The notes beneath the pieces were generated by a model. It was not told the DNA's origin, searched no databases, and saw nothing but the letters and a program-made list of their open reading frames with translations. This document shows, in pieces, positions 7,278 to 15,165 of a stretch of 64,000 nt of DNA (position 1 is its first letter; the number at the start of each line of letters is the position of its first letter). Position numbers and translations under genes: made by a program. Source of the DNA: Deltaproteobacteria bacterium (GTDB lineage: Bacteria; JAGRBM01; JAHCIT01). The stretch spans positions 1-64,000 of the forward strand of contig JAHCIT010000006.1 of NCBI GenBank assembly GCA_026129095.1, in the 5' to 3' direction.

Positions 7278-8075
7278 CTATTCGGCCAGACGCTCCGGCA
7301 GGGTTTGCTCAAACAGCAGGTGCCGCGCTGCGCCAGCAGGGTCGTCGGGGAGACGGCTGCAATACCGCATGAACCTCGGGACAGTGGAAAAGAGCCGCTC
7401 GGCCTTCAGGAACCGCGGGTTCTCAATCCGGAAGAATCCGGGCCGGGCAAGACTGGCCACCATCGGATCGGCACGGAACTGCCGGATCTTCTCCAGCAAT
7501 TCGTCGTAATAGGGTATTTCTTCAATTGTCGCCCGCAGGGTCTTCGCCCTGGCAGTCGTCCCCTCGATCGCCTCAATAGTCTGCTTTTCGAGGGCATCAA
7601 GCCCATCCGGGAACATGACCAGCAGTTGAAGATCGTACAGGGGATCGTGATGCACCACCTGTAGCAGGTGGCCGATGATCGTGTCCCGCTCGGACAGGAG
7701 TCCCGTGGGGTCCAGCATGGAGGCGGGGTCTTCCACCCAGCGCAGGAACTGATGGAACCAGAAGCCTATTTCGAGCTGGTCGTACATGTCCCGGCTGCCA
7801 GGAATCAGGAAGTAACGGAAGTTATCGATCGTCCCCTGAACGATCTGGAGCGGGGTTGGCATCCTGTCCACATATCCCGCGTCCTTCAGGGCGCGCACCC
7901 GGCGGGCCAGTTCGCGCCCGTTCCGCCAGCTCCCAAGGGTCACGGCAAAACGGCGGATCTTCTCCTCGACCGCCTCGCGGGGGCCGATGGCTGTGCGGAT
8001 CAGTTCCAGGGGATTATGGGTTTGCCGGAACGACTTGCTGTCTGGCTGAGCCTCGGACCTTCCCTGCATCTCCAT
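7278..8075 (-). CDS. Hypothetical protein, last gene of the lipid/Skp operon
   Basis: A 265-residue soluble-looking protein, with no signal peptide or membrane segment, that I do not recognise. It is rich in charged helices and aromatic residues (FRYFLIPGSRDMYDQLEIGF, FWFHQFLRWVED). It includes a His pair (VVHHDPLYDLQLLVMF) and a C-terminal Arg-rich part. The start at 8075 (ATG, with a G-run Shine-Dalgarno) leaves 16 bases after the Skp/OmpH stop; a TTG at 8102 would overlap it. Its position suggests a role with the upstream lipid and envelope genes, but nothing in the sequence specifies one. Confidence 0.65.
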   Translation of the reverse strand: MEMQGRSEAQPDSKSFRQTHNPLELIRTAIGPREAVEEKIRRFAVTLGSWRNGRELARRVRALKDAGYVDRMPTPLQIVQGTIDNFRYFLIPGSRDMYDQLEIGFWFHQFLRWVEDPASMLDPTGLLSERDTIIGHLLQVVHHDPLYDLQLLVMFPDGLDALEKQTIEAIEGTTARAKTLRATIEEIPYYDELLEKIRQFRADPMVASLARPGFFRIENPRFLKAERLFSTVPRFMRYCSRLPDDPAGAARHLLFEQTLPERLAE

Positions 8076-8091
8076 GTCTTGCCCCCCAACT

Positions 8092-8595
8092 TCAGCGGTC
8101 AAACCGCTTCAGCACTTCATCGGTAATATCCAGCGCAGGCCCTGCATAGATCACGTTGACAGAACTACGCTCGAATACCACGTCAATGTTTTTTTCCTTC
8201 GCAATCTGCTCGGTAAGCTCGCGCAGCCTGGACACCACTTCACCCGACAGTTGCTCGTCCTTGCGCTTGATCTCTTCCTCGTAGTCGGCCGAGCGGCGCT
8301 CGATCTGCCGCTGCTGGGCGCGGAGCTGGTCCTCGCGTTCAGCAATCTGCGAAGGAGTCATGACCAGCCGTTTCTGCCGGAATTCATCCATGTCCTTTTC
8401 CAGATCCGACTGAAGTTTCAGCAGCGCCTCGCGGCGGCGCGCCACCTCATCCTCGATTGCCTGCCGGTGCGTGCGGCCTTTTTTGGAAGTGCCGATCACC
8501 TTGTGGAAATCAACAATGGCAAAAGTCGTTGCCCACGCCGGCATGGCACCGCCAAGCACAACTGCCGTCATGGCCATCAGGAACAGCTTACGCAT
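8092..8595 (-). CDS. OmpH/Skp-family periplasmic chaperone
   Basis: A 167-residue protein with a cleavable signal peptide (cleavage expected after MPAWA, residue 22). A short beta strand (TTFAIVDFHKVIGTSKKG) is followed by a long charged coiled coil (about 45-130) and a C-terminal strand segment (IDVVFERSSVNVIYAGPALD IT). This is the OmpH/Skp layout. Skp chaperones unfolded outer-membrane proteins through the periplasm. The gene lies 15 bases after the lipid kinase, in the same minus-strand series. Skp is usually found beside bamA and lpx genes, so the setting here is unusual; this may be a specialised paralogue. Confidence 0.85.
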   Translation of the reverse strand: MRKLFLMAMTAVVLGGAMPAWATTFAIVDFHKVIGTSKKGRTHRQAIEDEVARRREALLKLQSDLEKDMDEFRQKRLVMTPSQIAEREDQLRAQQRQIERRSADYEEEIKRKDEQLSGEVVSRLRELTEQIAKEKNIDVVFERSSVNVIYAGPALDITDEVLKRFDR

Positions 8596-8610
8596 CAGGA
8601 ACTCCTCGGG

Positions 8611-9549
8611 TTAAAGACCCTTGAGCCGCAGGGCTCCGGGTATGATTTCAAAACTCGCCGGGCTTTCCCCGGCCAGTTCGCCGTCAATATCAATCAGAAC
8701 CCGGCCGGGCGAACTCACCTCGACCCGGCGGCCACGCCAGCATTTCACCTTCGGGATCGTTCCGGCAAGTCCGCGGTAAACCAGCCGTCCGAGCTGGACC
8801 GTTTCCAGGAAGGTGAGATCGCCAGTCACGACCACCTCGAACTGGCCGTCCGAGAGGGAGGCGTCCGGAGCGATCCTCATGCCGGCGCCAAAGCAGCGCC
8901 CATTAGCCACTGCCACCATGTATTGCGGGATTCCATCGGCAACGGTCTTGCCGTCCACGACGATCCGCATCGGCTGATTCCGGTAAGCAAGGCTGCCCCG
9001 GATACTACCCATGAGGAAACTGGCCTTGCCGCCAAATGCCTTCGTCGTCCGGTTTACTGCATCCACGACAAGACCGCCGACTCCCAGATCGGCGATGTTG
9101 ATGAAATACCTCTCGGCCGGCGCTCCCTCCGCCGGCTTCAGCCGAACCAGACCCACATCACAGGGGGAAGCGTCCCGGCCACGGAGCAACCGTGCGGCCT
9201 CGCGCACATCCTTCGGGAAACCATAGGACTTGATGAAGTCACAGCCAGTCCCGCGAGAAAGGACACCGAGGGCCATTCCCTCGCGCACCGGACGGCCATT
9301 ATCGAAAAATCCATTGACAACCTCGTTCAGGGTTCCGTCGCCGCCGACGGCGAGAATCATCTCCGCGCCCTCTTGTATTGCCCGGCGGGTGAGTTCGACA
9401 GCCTCCAGCGGCCGGGTAGTCATCTTCACCGCAATGGGCCCGAGTTCGGCTTCAAGCGCACTCCTGAGACTGTTCCACTCTTTCCCCGTCCGCCCGTTGG
9501 CGCTCCGGGGATTTACCACCGCGGCGGTGCGGAAATTTCCTCCCGTCAA
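8611..9549 (-). CDS. Diacylglycerol kinase-family lipid kinase (YegS/BmrU-like)
   Basis: A 312-residue protein of the DAGK catalytic-domain family. The nucleotide-binding signature GGDGTLNEVVNGFFD sits at about residues 63-77, followed by GVLSRGTGCDFIKS (the usual GTxNDF region) and a C-terminal beta-sandwich ending IDIDGEL. It should phosphorylate a lipid hydroxyl (diacylglycerol, alkylglycerol or similar) with ATP at the inner membrane. The start is a TTG overlapping the stop of the upstream Fe-S gene (TTGA), with a GGGGGTG Shine-Dalgarno, so translation is probably coupled. Together with the AGPS-like genes this suggests a role in phosphorylating ether-lipid intermediates, which is inference. 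Confidence 0.85.
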   Translation of the reverse strand: MTGGNFRTAAVVNPRSANGRTGKEWNSLRSALEAELGPIAVKMTTRPLEAVELTRRAIQEGAEMILAVGGDGTLNEVVNGFFDNGRPVREGMALGVLSRGTGCDFIKSYGFPKDVREAARLLRGRDASPCDVGLVRLKPAEGAPAERYFINIADLGVGGLVVDAVNRTTKAFGGKASFLMGSIRGSLAYRNQPMRIVVDGKTVADGIPQYMVAVANGRCFGAGMRIAPDASLSDGQFEVVVTGDLTFLETVQLGRLVYRGLAGTIPKVKCWRGRRVEVSSPGRVLIDIDGELAGESPASFEIIPGALRLKGL

Positions 9550-10655
9550 GCCTGCACCCCCAGCGAATGTGCCACGACATCAATCACGTCGAGCACTTCC
9601 ACGCCCGGACTGCTGGACTTGAGATGCTGTCCGCACAGTGGCGAAGCAGTTACCGTTTTCCGGGTTCCGGTTTCATAAAGCTCCTCCATGCGGCGGCGGG
9701 CCATCTTCTTCGCATCAGCAGGGAAAATGCGGGCGTACGCGCTGCCGGCCCCGCAGCAGCTCGTATCCTCGCCGCTCCAGGCGGGCTCACGTACCACAGC
9801 CCCGCACATTTTCAGCAGCTCCCGTATCCGGCCTGACGCACCCAGCTTCCGGGCTGCCTCACAGGGGTCATGGATGACGAGCGGCTCGGGAAACGCCCGC
9901 AACTCCCGGCCCGCGAGTTTTTCGCAGATCCAGTCCACCCACCAGACGACCTTGGGTGTCACCTTGATATTGACCCGGGGATAACCGTGCTGGAACATCA
10001 CGGCGTCCTCAGGCGCAACAGTAACGACCGTGTCGTAACCCTGGAGCGATGCCAGCACTTCAGACGCATGGGCACGGAGCCCTTCGCGATCACCGCAATG
10101 ATACAGTGCTGCACCGGTGTCGAGCCGTCCGGCGGCGATAACCGACACGTTTTCCGCTCCGACCGCATCGAGTATCCCCACCAGCTTCCGGATCCGCTCC
10201 CCGCCGGAGGCTATGAGATCCCCTCCCAGCCAGATGGCCGTACGGGCCTGCGGGCCACGATATTTTTCAGGGATGATCCCTGCGGCAACCGGCTCCAGCG
10301 GAACGTCATGGGGAGTTCCGGTCTCACGGACCTTTGCAGCCAGCTTCACGGCTGCCGGCAGCGTCTGCCCCGCCACGAACAGGTCGGCCCGTGCGGCCTC
10401 CAGAACCGGCCCCACCTTGATCTCGTGGTCACAGTACACCTTGCAATGGGCGCAGGCTGTACACTTGAAGAACGAGACGGCAAGATCCGGACTCGTCTCC
10501 ACCGAACCCTGCTTCAGCAGATAGGCCATCGTCATCTTGGCAGTGGGCGTATAGGTCTCGCGTGCGTCGGTTTCCGCCACCGGGCAGGCGAACCGGCACA
10601 TCTTCGGACAGTAGGTGCAGTAGTCGATTTCCCTTCGGAACGATTCGATCAGCAC
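9546..10655 (-). CDS. GlpC-like iron-sulfur protein (two 4Fe-4S clusters plus CCG domain)
   Basis: A 369-residue protein. Two N-terminal 4Fe-4S motifs are visible: CTYCPKMCRFACP (about residues 13-25) and CTACAHCKVYC (about 65-75). The C-terminal half carries Cys-rich CCG-type motifs (HDPCEAARKLG, then DTSCCGAGSAY, then SPLCGQHL). This matches the GlpC / GlcF / heterodisulfide-reductase HdrD family, which passes electrons from a flavoprotein to the quinone pool. In the same operon are GlpA, GlpB and two FAD oxidases, any of which could be its partner. Start is GTG. Length is close to E. coli GlpC, but the separation from glpAB by two AGPS-like genes is unusual. Confidence 0.85.
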   Translation of the reverse strand: MLIESFRREIDYCTYCPKMCRFACPVAETDARETYTPTAKMTMAYLLKQGSVETSPDLAVSFFKCTACAHCKVYCDHEIKVGPVLEAARADLFVAGQTLPAAVKLAAKVRETGTPHDVPLEPVAAGIIPEKYRGPQARTAIWLGGDLIASGGERIRKLVGILDAVGAENVSVIAAGRLDTGAALYHCGDREGLRAHASEVLASLQGYDTVVTVAPEDAVMFQHGYPRVNIKVTPKVVWWVDWICEKLAGRELRAFPEPLVIHDPCEAARKLGASGRIRELLKMCGAVVREPAWSGEDTSCCGAGSAYARIFPADAKKMARRRMEELYETGTRKTVTASPLCGQHLKSSSPGVEVLDVIDVVAHSLGVQA

Positions 10656-10684
10656 AGTTCTCGTTTCCTTTCGGCTTCCACCTG

Positions 10685-12109
10685 TTACAGCCCCAGCTTG
10701 CCGGGATTCAGTATCCCCGCCGGATCCACCGCCTGCTTGATGCCGCGGAATATCTCCTGAAACGGGCCATTCTGCCGGATGAGTGCATCCTGCTTGAGCG
10801 ACCCCACACCATGATGATGAGAGATCGTCCCCCCACTGGCTCCAACCGACGCCAGGAGATCATCCCAGAGCGTCCGGTACACCAGCAGGTCGTCCTCCGA
10901 ACCCGAATTGCCCATGAACGAGAAATACAGGCAGGCGCCTTCCGCATAAGCGTGAGAGAGGTGGCACAGCAGCATCGCACGGGCTCCGACGGTCCCCTTC
11001 ACCGCGGCATAGAGCTTCGGGATATCCTTCCAGAGGGCGGCCACCTCCATCGTGTCCAGGACCATTTTCGGATTGGGCAGGATGCGGCTGAGGTTGTAGT
11101 TAACGCCATAGCGGCGGCCGAACCAGTGTTCCACCGGCCCCGGACCCAGATCCACCGCGACGCCGCCGGCGAGTGATTCGATCTCGGCGAGATCAGCGTC
11201 GACCAGTTCGCTCTCACCCTCCACGGCCAGCAGCATCAGCGCTCCCTTGCCCACATTCAGCTTGAGGTGCTGGACCTGCAGGGCCGTGTCGGCTTCATCA
11301 TAAAGCCGAAGCAGCGACGGCCGGCAGCCCCGCTGGAGCAGTTCGCGGATGACCCGCTGGCCCGCGAGAAAGTCCTTGAAAAGGTACGCCTGGTATTCCT
11401 TTCGGGCCGGAAGCGGCCAGACCTCAAGCGTAGCCGCCGTAATCACCGCGAGCGTTCCCTCGCTGCCGATCAGGATCTGCCGCAGGTCAGGCCCCGCCGC
11501 CGAACGTGGGGCCGTCGTCGTGCGGAATATCTCGCCCGTAGGCAAAACCCCCTCCAGCCCCACCACCATATCCTCGATCTTGCCGTATTTCGTCGAGAGC
11601 TGGCCTGCCGAGCGGGCTGCAATCCAGCCGCCCACGGTGCTGCAGTATATGGACGACGGGAAATGGCCCATCGTGAACCCTTGGCGCTGGAGATTGCGCT
11701 CGAACCGCTCACCGTTCACACCGGCTTCTGCATGGACCGTGCTCGAAGTCTTCCGGACCGGAGCCATGCGGGAAAGCCGCTTGATGTCGAGCGTAATGCC
11801 CGCCTGCACCGGCACTGCCGCCCCGCACACACCGGAACCTCCGCCGTAAGTGGTAACCGGTATCTCCTCCTGCTGGGCCATCCGGAGCAGCCGCGAAATG
11901 TCGTCCACGTTCCTTGGGAACACCACCACATCGGGGAGTGAGGGCGGTAGCCCCCGGCGGAGTTCCAGCATCCCTCCCGGCATGCAGTCACGGCCGTAGA
12001 TGAGCCTGTCGTTCAGGTCAGCCGTGAACATCCCCTCGTCCCCCGAAAAAATGTCACGGATGAGAGCAAGGACACGCGATGAGGGTTCGGCGAACTCAGG
12101 CCGTCCCAA
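10685..12109 (-). CDS. FAD-binding alkyl-DHAP-synthase-like protein, copy 2
   Basis: A 474-residue flavoprotein of the VAO/PCMH family. The FAD-binding half has TYGGGSGVCGAAVP and the AGPS-like block HFPSSIYCSTVGGWIAARSA followed by KYGKIEDMVVG. The C-terminal substrate domain has CHLSHAYAEGACLYFSF and ISHHHGVGSLKQ. The His-triplet HHHGVG and the SHxYxxGxxIYFxF motif are hallmarks of alkyldihydroxyacetonephosphate synthase. GlcD-type glycolate oxidases lack them. AGPS swaps the acyl chain of acyl-DHAP for a fatty alcohol, making the ether bond. The start at 12109 (TTG) is preceded by an excellent GGGGAGGTGG and overlaps the upstream gene by 14 bases. It is clearly paralogous to the preceding gene. 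Confidence 0.82.
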   Translation of the reverse strand: MGRPEFAEPSSRVLALIRDIFSGDEGMFTADLNDRLIYGRDCMPGGMLELRRGLPPSLPDVVVFPRNVDDISRLLRMAQQEEIPVTTYGGGSGVCGAAVPVQAGITLDIKRLSRMAPVRKTSSTVHAEAGVNGERFERNLQRQGFTMGHFPSSIYCSTVGGWIAARSAGQLSTKYGKIEDMVVGLEGVLPTGEIFRTTTAPRSAAGPDLRQILIGSEGTLAVITAATLEVWPLPARKEYQAYLFKDFLAGQRVIRELLQRGCRPSLLRLYDEADTALQVQHLKLNVGKGALMLLAVEGESELVDADLAEIESLAGGVAVDLGPGPVEHWFGRRYGVNYNLSRILPNPKMVLDTMEVAALWKDIPKLYAAVKGTVGARAMLLCHLSHAYAEGACLYFSFMGNSGSEDDLLVYRTLWDDLLASVGASGGTISHHHGVGSLKQDALIRQNGPFQEIFRGIKQAVDPAGILNPGKLGL

Positions 12110-13850
12110 GGTCCACCTCCCCTTCCCCGCCAAACTCGCCAAAACCCAGTTTGCCGGGGTTCATCAGCATCTCCGGGTCCATTACCGCTTTCGCACCATC
12201 CAGTATCCGGGCCAGCGGCCCCATCTCGGTCCGCATGGCGTCGGCCTTCAGGATTCCAACTCCGTGATGGTGTGTGCAGGTTCCCCCGGCACGGTGACAG
12301 GCATCCAGCGCCAGCCGCCATGCCTGCCCGTAACGGGAACGGCAGTCTTCGAGATCGAAACCGCCTCCCATGAAAGTGAAATAAATCGACCCGCCGGTAC
12401 GGTAGGCATGGGAAAAATGCGCCATGACGATCGCTTCCCGGGAAAGTGCTTCCTTTACCCGCAAGTAGAGACCGAACAGGTGGTCCCAGTCGGCAGCGAC
12501 TTCCATCGTGTCCGCCCAGGCAAAATTGTCAAAAACGACCGACATCCGGTAGCTCACGGCATACCGTTTCTCGAACCAGTGCTGGGCGGGAGCTTCGCCA
12601 AGATCATGTCCGCCAAATTCGGCTGCGGTCCGCATGGCGATCTTGTGCTCAGCCTCGGTCCGCACCTGGCGGCCCTCGAACAGGTTGATGAACAGGCACT
12701 GCTTCGGAATAAACCCGGTCAGCCGGTTGAGGAGCGACGGAACCGAAAGCCCAAACCCCACCATGGTCCGCAACGGGCTCGGATACTGGACACGGGCAAG
12801 CGAAAGAACCGATTTGAACAGGCTATCGCGGGGAAGCGTCTCGGAATCCCGACCACGGTGGTCATCGGAAGCGCCTCCGCCGCCGGAGCGCCCCACCCCG
12901 CGTAGGGCAATAGCCGAATCCAGCTCGTCATAAAGGCGGGCCACGGCGGGCTTTACACCCTTCTGCATCAGCGCCCGCATGTAACCCATGCCGCTGGCGA
13001 GATCGGGGAACCTCCATCCCTGGAATATCCGGTGTTCAGGGAAGTGATGTACCCGGAGCCGGGCCGAGGTAACAAAACCGAGCGTGCCCTCCGAACCAGC
13101 AAACAGGTGGTTCCAGTCCGGTCCGGTAGCCGACCGTGGCACAGGGAGCGTGGACGCCAGTCGTCCGTCGGGAAGCACAAGGTCCAGCCCGACCATCATG
13201 TCCTCGATTTTTCCGTAGCGGGAACTCATCTGACCGGCAGAGCGGGCAGCAATCCAGCCTCCCACAGTGCTGCTATATATCGAGGACGGGAAATGACCGA
13301 GCGTATATCCCTGCTGGTTCAGCCACCGCTCAAGACGCTCGCCGTTTACTCCAGCCTCCACATGGACCACCTGGCTCTCACGGTCGAGGTCGAGAATGCG
13401 GTTAAGCCCCTTGATGTCCACCGGGATACTGCCCTCAAGAGGGACTGCGCCGCCACAGACACCTGACCCGCCACCATAAGGCGTCAGCTTCACCTTCTTT
13501 TCACGAGCGGCCTCGACGGCTTTCTGGAGCTTTTTCACCGAATCCACGAACAGGACTGCTTCCGGTGCCATACCCGGATCGCCGTCGCGGACGCCCATCG
13601 TGAGAAACGGCCAGCAGTCGCGGGCAAATGTAAGTGTGTCCGGCTTTGCTGTGGAGAGGCCGCCACGTCCTCCGGCCGTCCTGAGAGCGGCAACAGCCGA
13701 AGACGCTCTGGGCTTCTTGGCCCGTGAACCTGCGCGCCTGCGCGAGGGCTTAACACCCTCACCCGCGGCCTCCTGCTTTGGCGGCTTCCTACCTGCCAAT
13801 GGCCTGTTTCCCTTCCTGCTGTTTCCCGGCTGCCAGCTGTTCTCCGGCAA
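12096..13850 (-). CDS. FAD-binding alkyl-DHAP-synthase-like protein, copy 1
   Basis: A 584-residue VAO/PCMH flavoprotein. A basic, low-complexity N-terminus (about 1-65, RRRAGSRAKKPRASS) precedes the FAD domain (PYGGGSGVCGGAVP; HFPSSIYSSTVGGWIAARSA; RYGKIEDMMVG; LFAGSEGTLGFVTSARL). The C-terminal domain has AHFSHAYRTGGSIYFTF and CTHHHGVGILKADA. These AGPS-type motifs argue for ether-bond formation on DHAP rather than glycolate oxidation. It is about 110 residues longer than copy 2, with an insertion around residues 300-380 (VGRSGGGGASDDHRG) as well as the N-terminal tail. The start is uncertain: the first in-frame candidate is a TTG overlapping glpB by 62 bases, with no strong Shine-Dalgarno. 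Confidence 0.8.
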   Translation of the reverse strand: MPENSWQPGNSRKGNRPLAGRKPPKQEAAGEGVKPSRRRAGSRAKKPRASSAVAALRTAGGRGGLSTAKPDTLTFARDCWPFLTMGVRDGDPGMAPEAVLFVDSVKKLQKAVEAAREKKVKLTPYGGGSGVCGGAVPLEGSIPVDIKGLNRILDLDRESQVVHVEAGVNGERLERWLNQQGYTLGHFPSSIYSSTVGGWIAARSAGQMSSRYGKIEDMMVGLDLVLPDGRLASTLPVPRSATGPDWNHLFAGSEGTLGFVTSARLRVHHFPEHRIFQGWRFPDLASGMGYMRALMQKGVKPAVARLYDELDSAIALRGVGRSGGGGASDDHRGRDSETLPRDSLFKSVLSLARVQYPSPLRTMVGFGLSVPSLLNRLTGFIPKQCLFINLFEGRQVRTEAEHKIAMRTAAEFGGHDLGEAPAQHWFEKRYAVSYRMSVVFDNFAWADTMEVAADWDHLFGLYLRVKEALSREAIVMAHFSHAYRTGGSIYFTFMGGGFDLEDCRSRYGQAWRLALDACHRAGGTCTHHHGVGILKADAMRTEMGPLARILDGAKAVMDPEMLMNPGKLGFGEFGGEGEVDLGTA

Positions 13851-15165
13851 GATAGCCCGTCAGGAGTGCCGCACCGAGTCCCGTTCCGCCACGAAGGTAG
13901 TCATAACCCGAGAGGATATTCCCGCAAGCGACAAGATTGCGGGCGACCATCTGGCACCGGCCATCCAGCGGGCGTAAATCTGGTCCCACGGCCACGCCTG
14001 CCCGGAACGCCGGATGAGGGCCCTCCGGGGCGCGGCTGAACAGTTCCTCCGGCTGGCGAGAGAGTATTTCACGGCCATCCAGAAATACCGGGAGGCCGAA
14101 TACCGATTCCCGGAGCCGCTTTTCACGGATCATGCCACCGCCCGCGAACTTGCCCGTCGCCAGCACAAAATCATTGGCCCGGATGACTTCTTCCGGTTCA
14201 CCGGGGTTTTTCCTGACAGCAACGCCTGAAACCACCCCGCCCCCGATTTCCCCCTTCACGATATCGCAGTGGATCGTCTCCACTCCGGCTGCCGAAAGCG
14301 CCCGGTCCAGCGCCAGCTGAAGCCGCACACCGGGCACCGATGGGACAGACGAAACCGATTCCGCCACCCGGCATCCCAGTTTTTCGCCGGCCCGGCGTAC
14401 GGACTCCGCTGCCCGCATGAATCCGAATACTGGCGGAACGACAAGGATATCGAACGTCGCCGAGCCTACTCCCACCCGGATTTTCTCGATCACCCTGTCG
14501 AACATCCCGCTGTCTTCAAGAAGCGAGGCGCACCCCAGCGCGTTCGCATTGTACCCGGTTGATTCATCCAGTTCGATGTCGAACCCGCGCACACGCGGCG
14601 GATTGTAGGCCGACATGAGGTGCCCAAAGACCTGAGCGGCCCGTTCGCCGTCCCACCCGGGTATGCCCCGGATGCCGCAGAAACCGACCCGCTTCCTTTT
14701 CAGCACATCGCCTTCCGGCAGTTCCATGGACGCCTGCAGGAGGGCTGTCTGCTTGAGAGTACCCGCCTGCGTCACCGCAATCAGGTTCTGGCGGCCGTCT
14801 CCCGCAAACGGAAGACCTGTACAATCTTCCAGCGCCCGGCGCGCAAGGGAAAAAGCTGTCAGAAGCCGTCCGGCCCTTTGCCCCGGACTTTCGCTGCGGG
14901 ACGTCAGGAGGCTGAACAGGTGCGCCGGATTACGGGCGATCTCCCGCTCAACAAGCACTTCCAGTCCGGTTTCGTTCGGAAGCGGTGTCGCTGACGTCGT
15001 ATCCGGATCGGCAACGAGATCCAGCGCGCCGGAGGAAACCGCCGTAGCTGCCCCACCCCGGCGAAGCAGCACCACCCGGCGGCCTGAGCGGGCTGCGATC
15101 CAGGCGGCAAGCGAACCGGCCAGCCCGCCACCCAATACGGCGACATCGGCGTGCTTTTCAGCCAT
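13789..15165 (-). CDS. glpB: Anaerobic glycerol-3-phosphate dehydrogenase subunit B (GlpB-like)
   Basis: A 458-residue flavoprotein with an N-terminal dinucleotide-binding GGGLAGSLAAWIAARSGRRV (residues 11-30), the AVSSGALDLV motif typical of GlpB, and a C-terminal GNILSGYDYLRGGTGLGAAL. GlpB is the second subunit of the GlpABC complex, which oxidises sn-glycerol-3-phosphate to DHAP under anaerobic conditions. Its start overlaps the glpA stop by 8 bases, so the pair is translationally coupled. DHAP produced here is the precursor needed by the AGPS-like enzymes downstream. Confidence 0.85.
   Translation of the reverse strand: MAEKHADVAVLGGGLAGSLAAWIAARSGRRVVLLRRGGAATAVSSGALDLVADPDTTSATPLPNETGLEVLVEREIARNPAHLFSLLTSRSESPGQRAGRLLTAFSLARRALEDCTGLPFAGDGRQNLIAVTQAGTLKQTALLQASMELPEGDVLKRKRVGFCGIRGIPGWDGERAAQVFGHLMSAYNPPRVRGFDIELDESTGYNANALGCASLLEDSGMFDRVIEKIRVGVGSATFDILVVPPVFGFMRAAESVRRAGEKLGCRVAESVSSVPSVPGVRLQLALDRALSAAGVETIHCDIVKGEIGGGVVSGVAVRKNPGEPEEVIRANDFVLATGKFAGGGMIREKRLRESVFGLPVFLDGREILSRQPEELFSRAPEGPHPAFRAGVAVGPDLRPLDGRCQMVARNLVACGNILSGYDYLRGGTGLGAALLTGYLAGEQLAAGKQQEGKQAIGR

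Noticed and set aside
10685-13850. Reading the two FAD oxidases as GlcD (glycolate oxidase) with the Fe-S protein as GlcF
   Set aside because: Both carry HHHGVG, SHxYxxG and the STVGGWIAARSAG block of AGPS. GlcD remains a fallback because of the Fe-S neighbour.
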